Below are positions 5,324-5,400 of a stretch of DNA of 5,400 nucleotides, piece after piece. This DNA comes from Candidatus Saccharibacteria bacterium UBA949. Its GTDB lineage: Bacteria > Patescibacteriota > Saccharimonadia > Saccharimonadales > Saccharimonadaceae. Under the pieces are notes generated by a model. That model ran no database searches and was not told where the DNA came from. It worked only from the letters and a program-made list of their open reading frames with translations. Every line of letters starts with the position of its first letter. The first letter of the stretch is position 1. The stretch covers positions 14,997 to 20,396 of the forward strand of contig DBCV01000060.1 of NCBI GenBank assembly GCA_002293245.1, written 5' to 3'. A program made the translations under genes and the position numbers.

Positions 5324-5346
5324 AAAAAACGACACCGCAAGGTGTC
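5324..5346 (-). terminator. Leader terminator hairpin upstream of the 76-aa gene
   Basis: This is the same hairpin as in copy 1: on the minus strand GACACC (5346-5341), TTGC, GGTGTC (5336-5331), then G and six T (5329-5324). It ends 52 bases before ATG 5271, comparable with 60 bases in copy 1. Confidence 0.6.
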
Positions 5347-5400
5347 TAGTCCAATTCGTAAACCAACAGTCGTCAATCTACTTATGCGGTGCCGTTTTTC
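5324..5400 (-). repeat. 77-bp leader repeat, copy 2
   Basis: This is a direct repeat of 4845-4921 at an offset of 479 bases, with substitutions at 5347 and 5349. The flank CGGCAAC (5317-5323) is also shared with 4837-4843 apart from one extra C in copy 1. The repeat reaches the window edge, so whether its promoter and the outer ACAGTCGT arm are also duplicated cannot be seen. Confidence 0.75.

Noticed and set aside
5272..5376. N-terminal extension of the 76-aa gene through the leader repeat
   Set aside because: It would need a TTG start within the repeat with no ribosome binding site. The same sequence in copy 1 is clearly leader DNA.
4836..5400. Integron-type attC sites separating gene cassettes
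   Set aside because: The spacing of small genes by palindromic repeats is suggestive, but no GTTRRRY/RYYYAAC core pair is present. The loop sequence is also conserved between copies, unlike attC sites.

Overview
This is a 5.4 kb window from a bacterium of moderate GC content. Perfect AGGAGG-type ribosome binding sites, hairpin-plus-T-tract terminators, a TTGCGG-N17-TATAAT promoter and a secreted protein with a copper-amine-oxidase-N-terminal-like domain all fit a Bacillota (Firmicutes-type) genome. That assignment is inference; nothing here fixes a genus.

Region 1 (1-4037, plus strand) is a tandem cluster reading methyltransferase-like 1 (MT1), methyltransferase-like 2 (MT2), a secreted protein, then methyltransferase-like 3 (MT3). 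The three methyltransferase-like proteins are divergent paralogs. They share a SAM-binding glycine loop (GSGSA/GSGAG), an acidic residue about 21-25 residues after the loop, an S(V/I)G-x(2,3)-NY strand and an (I/T)D-x-x-Y strand. MT2 and MT3 also have an extra N-terminal, probably helical, domain. Several of the genes look broken. MT2 is cut by an in-frame TAA (1371-1373), and its homology resumes in the same frame. The secreted protein is cut by an in-frame TAA (2391-2393) inside its conserved domain. MT3 may have lost its N-terminus to a frameshift near 3240, and MT2 may carry a one-base lesion at its start. The simplest reading is a decaying or silenced operon; programmed recoding or sequence error are alternatives.

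Region 2 (4038-4466) has no convincing gene. It holds a bidirectional intrinsic terminator (4259-4294), two clusters of phased C-tracts that are G-rich on the minus strand (possible G-quadruplexes), and two perfect palindromes.

Region 3 (4467-5400, minus strand) holds two small genes of 105 and 76 codons. Both are preceded by the same 77-bp element (75/77 identical, 4845-4921 and 5324-5400). Read on the minus strand, the element ends in a GACACC-TTGC-GGTGTC hairpin followed by a T-tract. Its 5' end can form a competing 15-bp duplex with the terminator's 3' arm and T-tract. It lies between a good promoter (4978-5006) and the gene start. It therefore looks like a duplicated transcription-attenuating 5' leader controlling a set of small genes, and it is the most interesting candidate for an undescribed regulatory system in the window.
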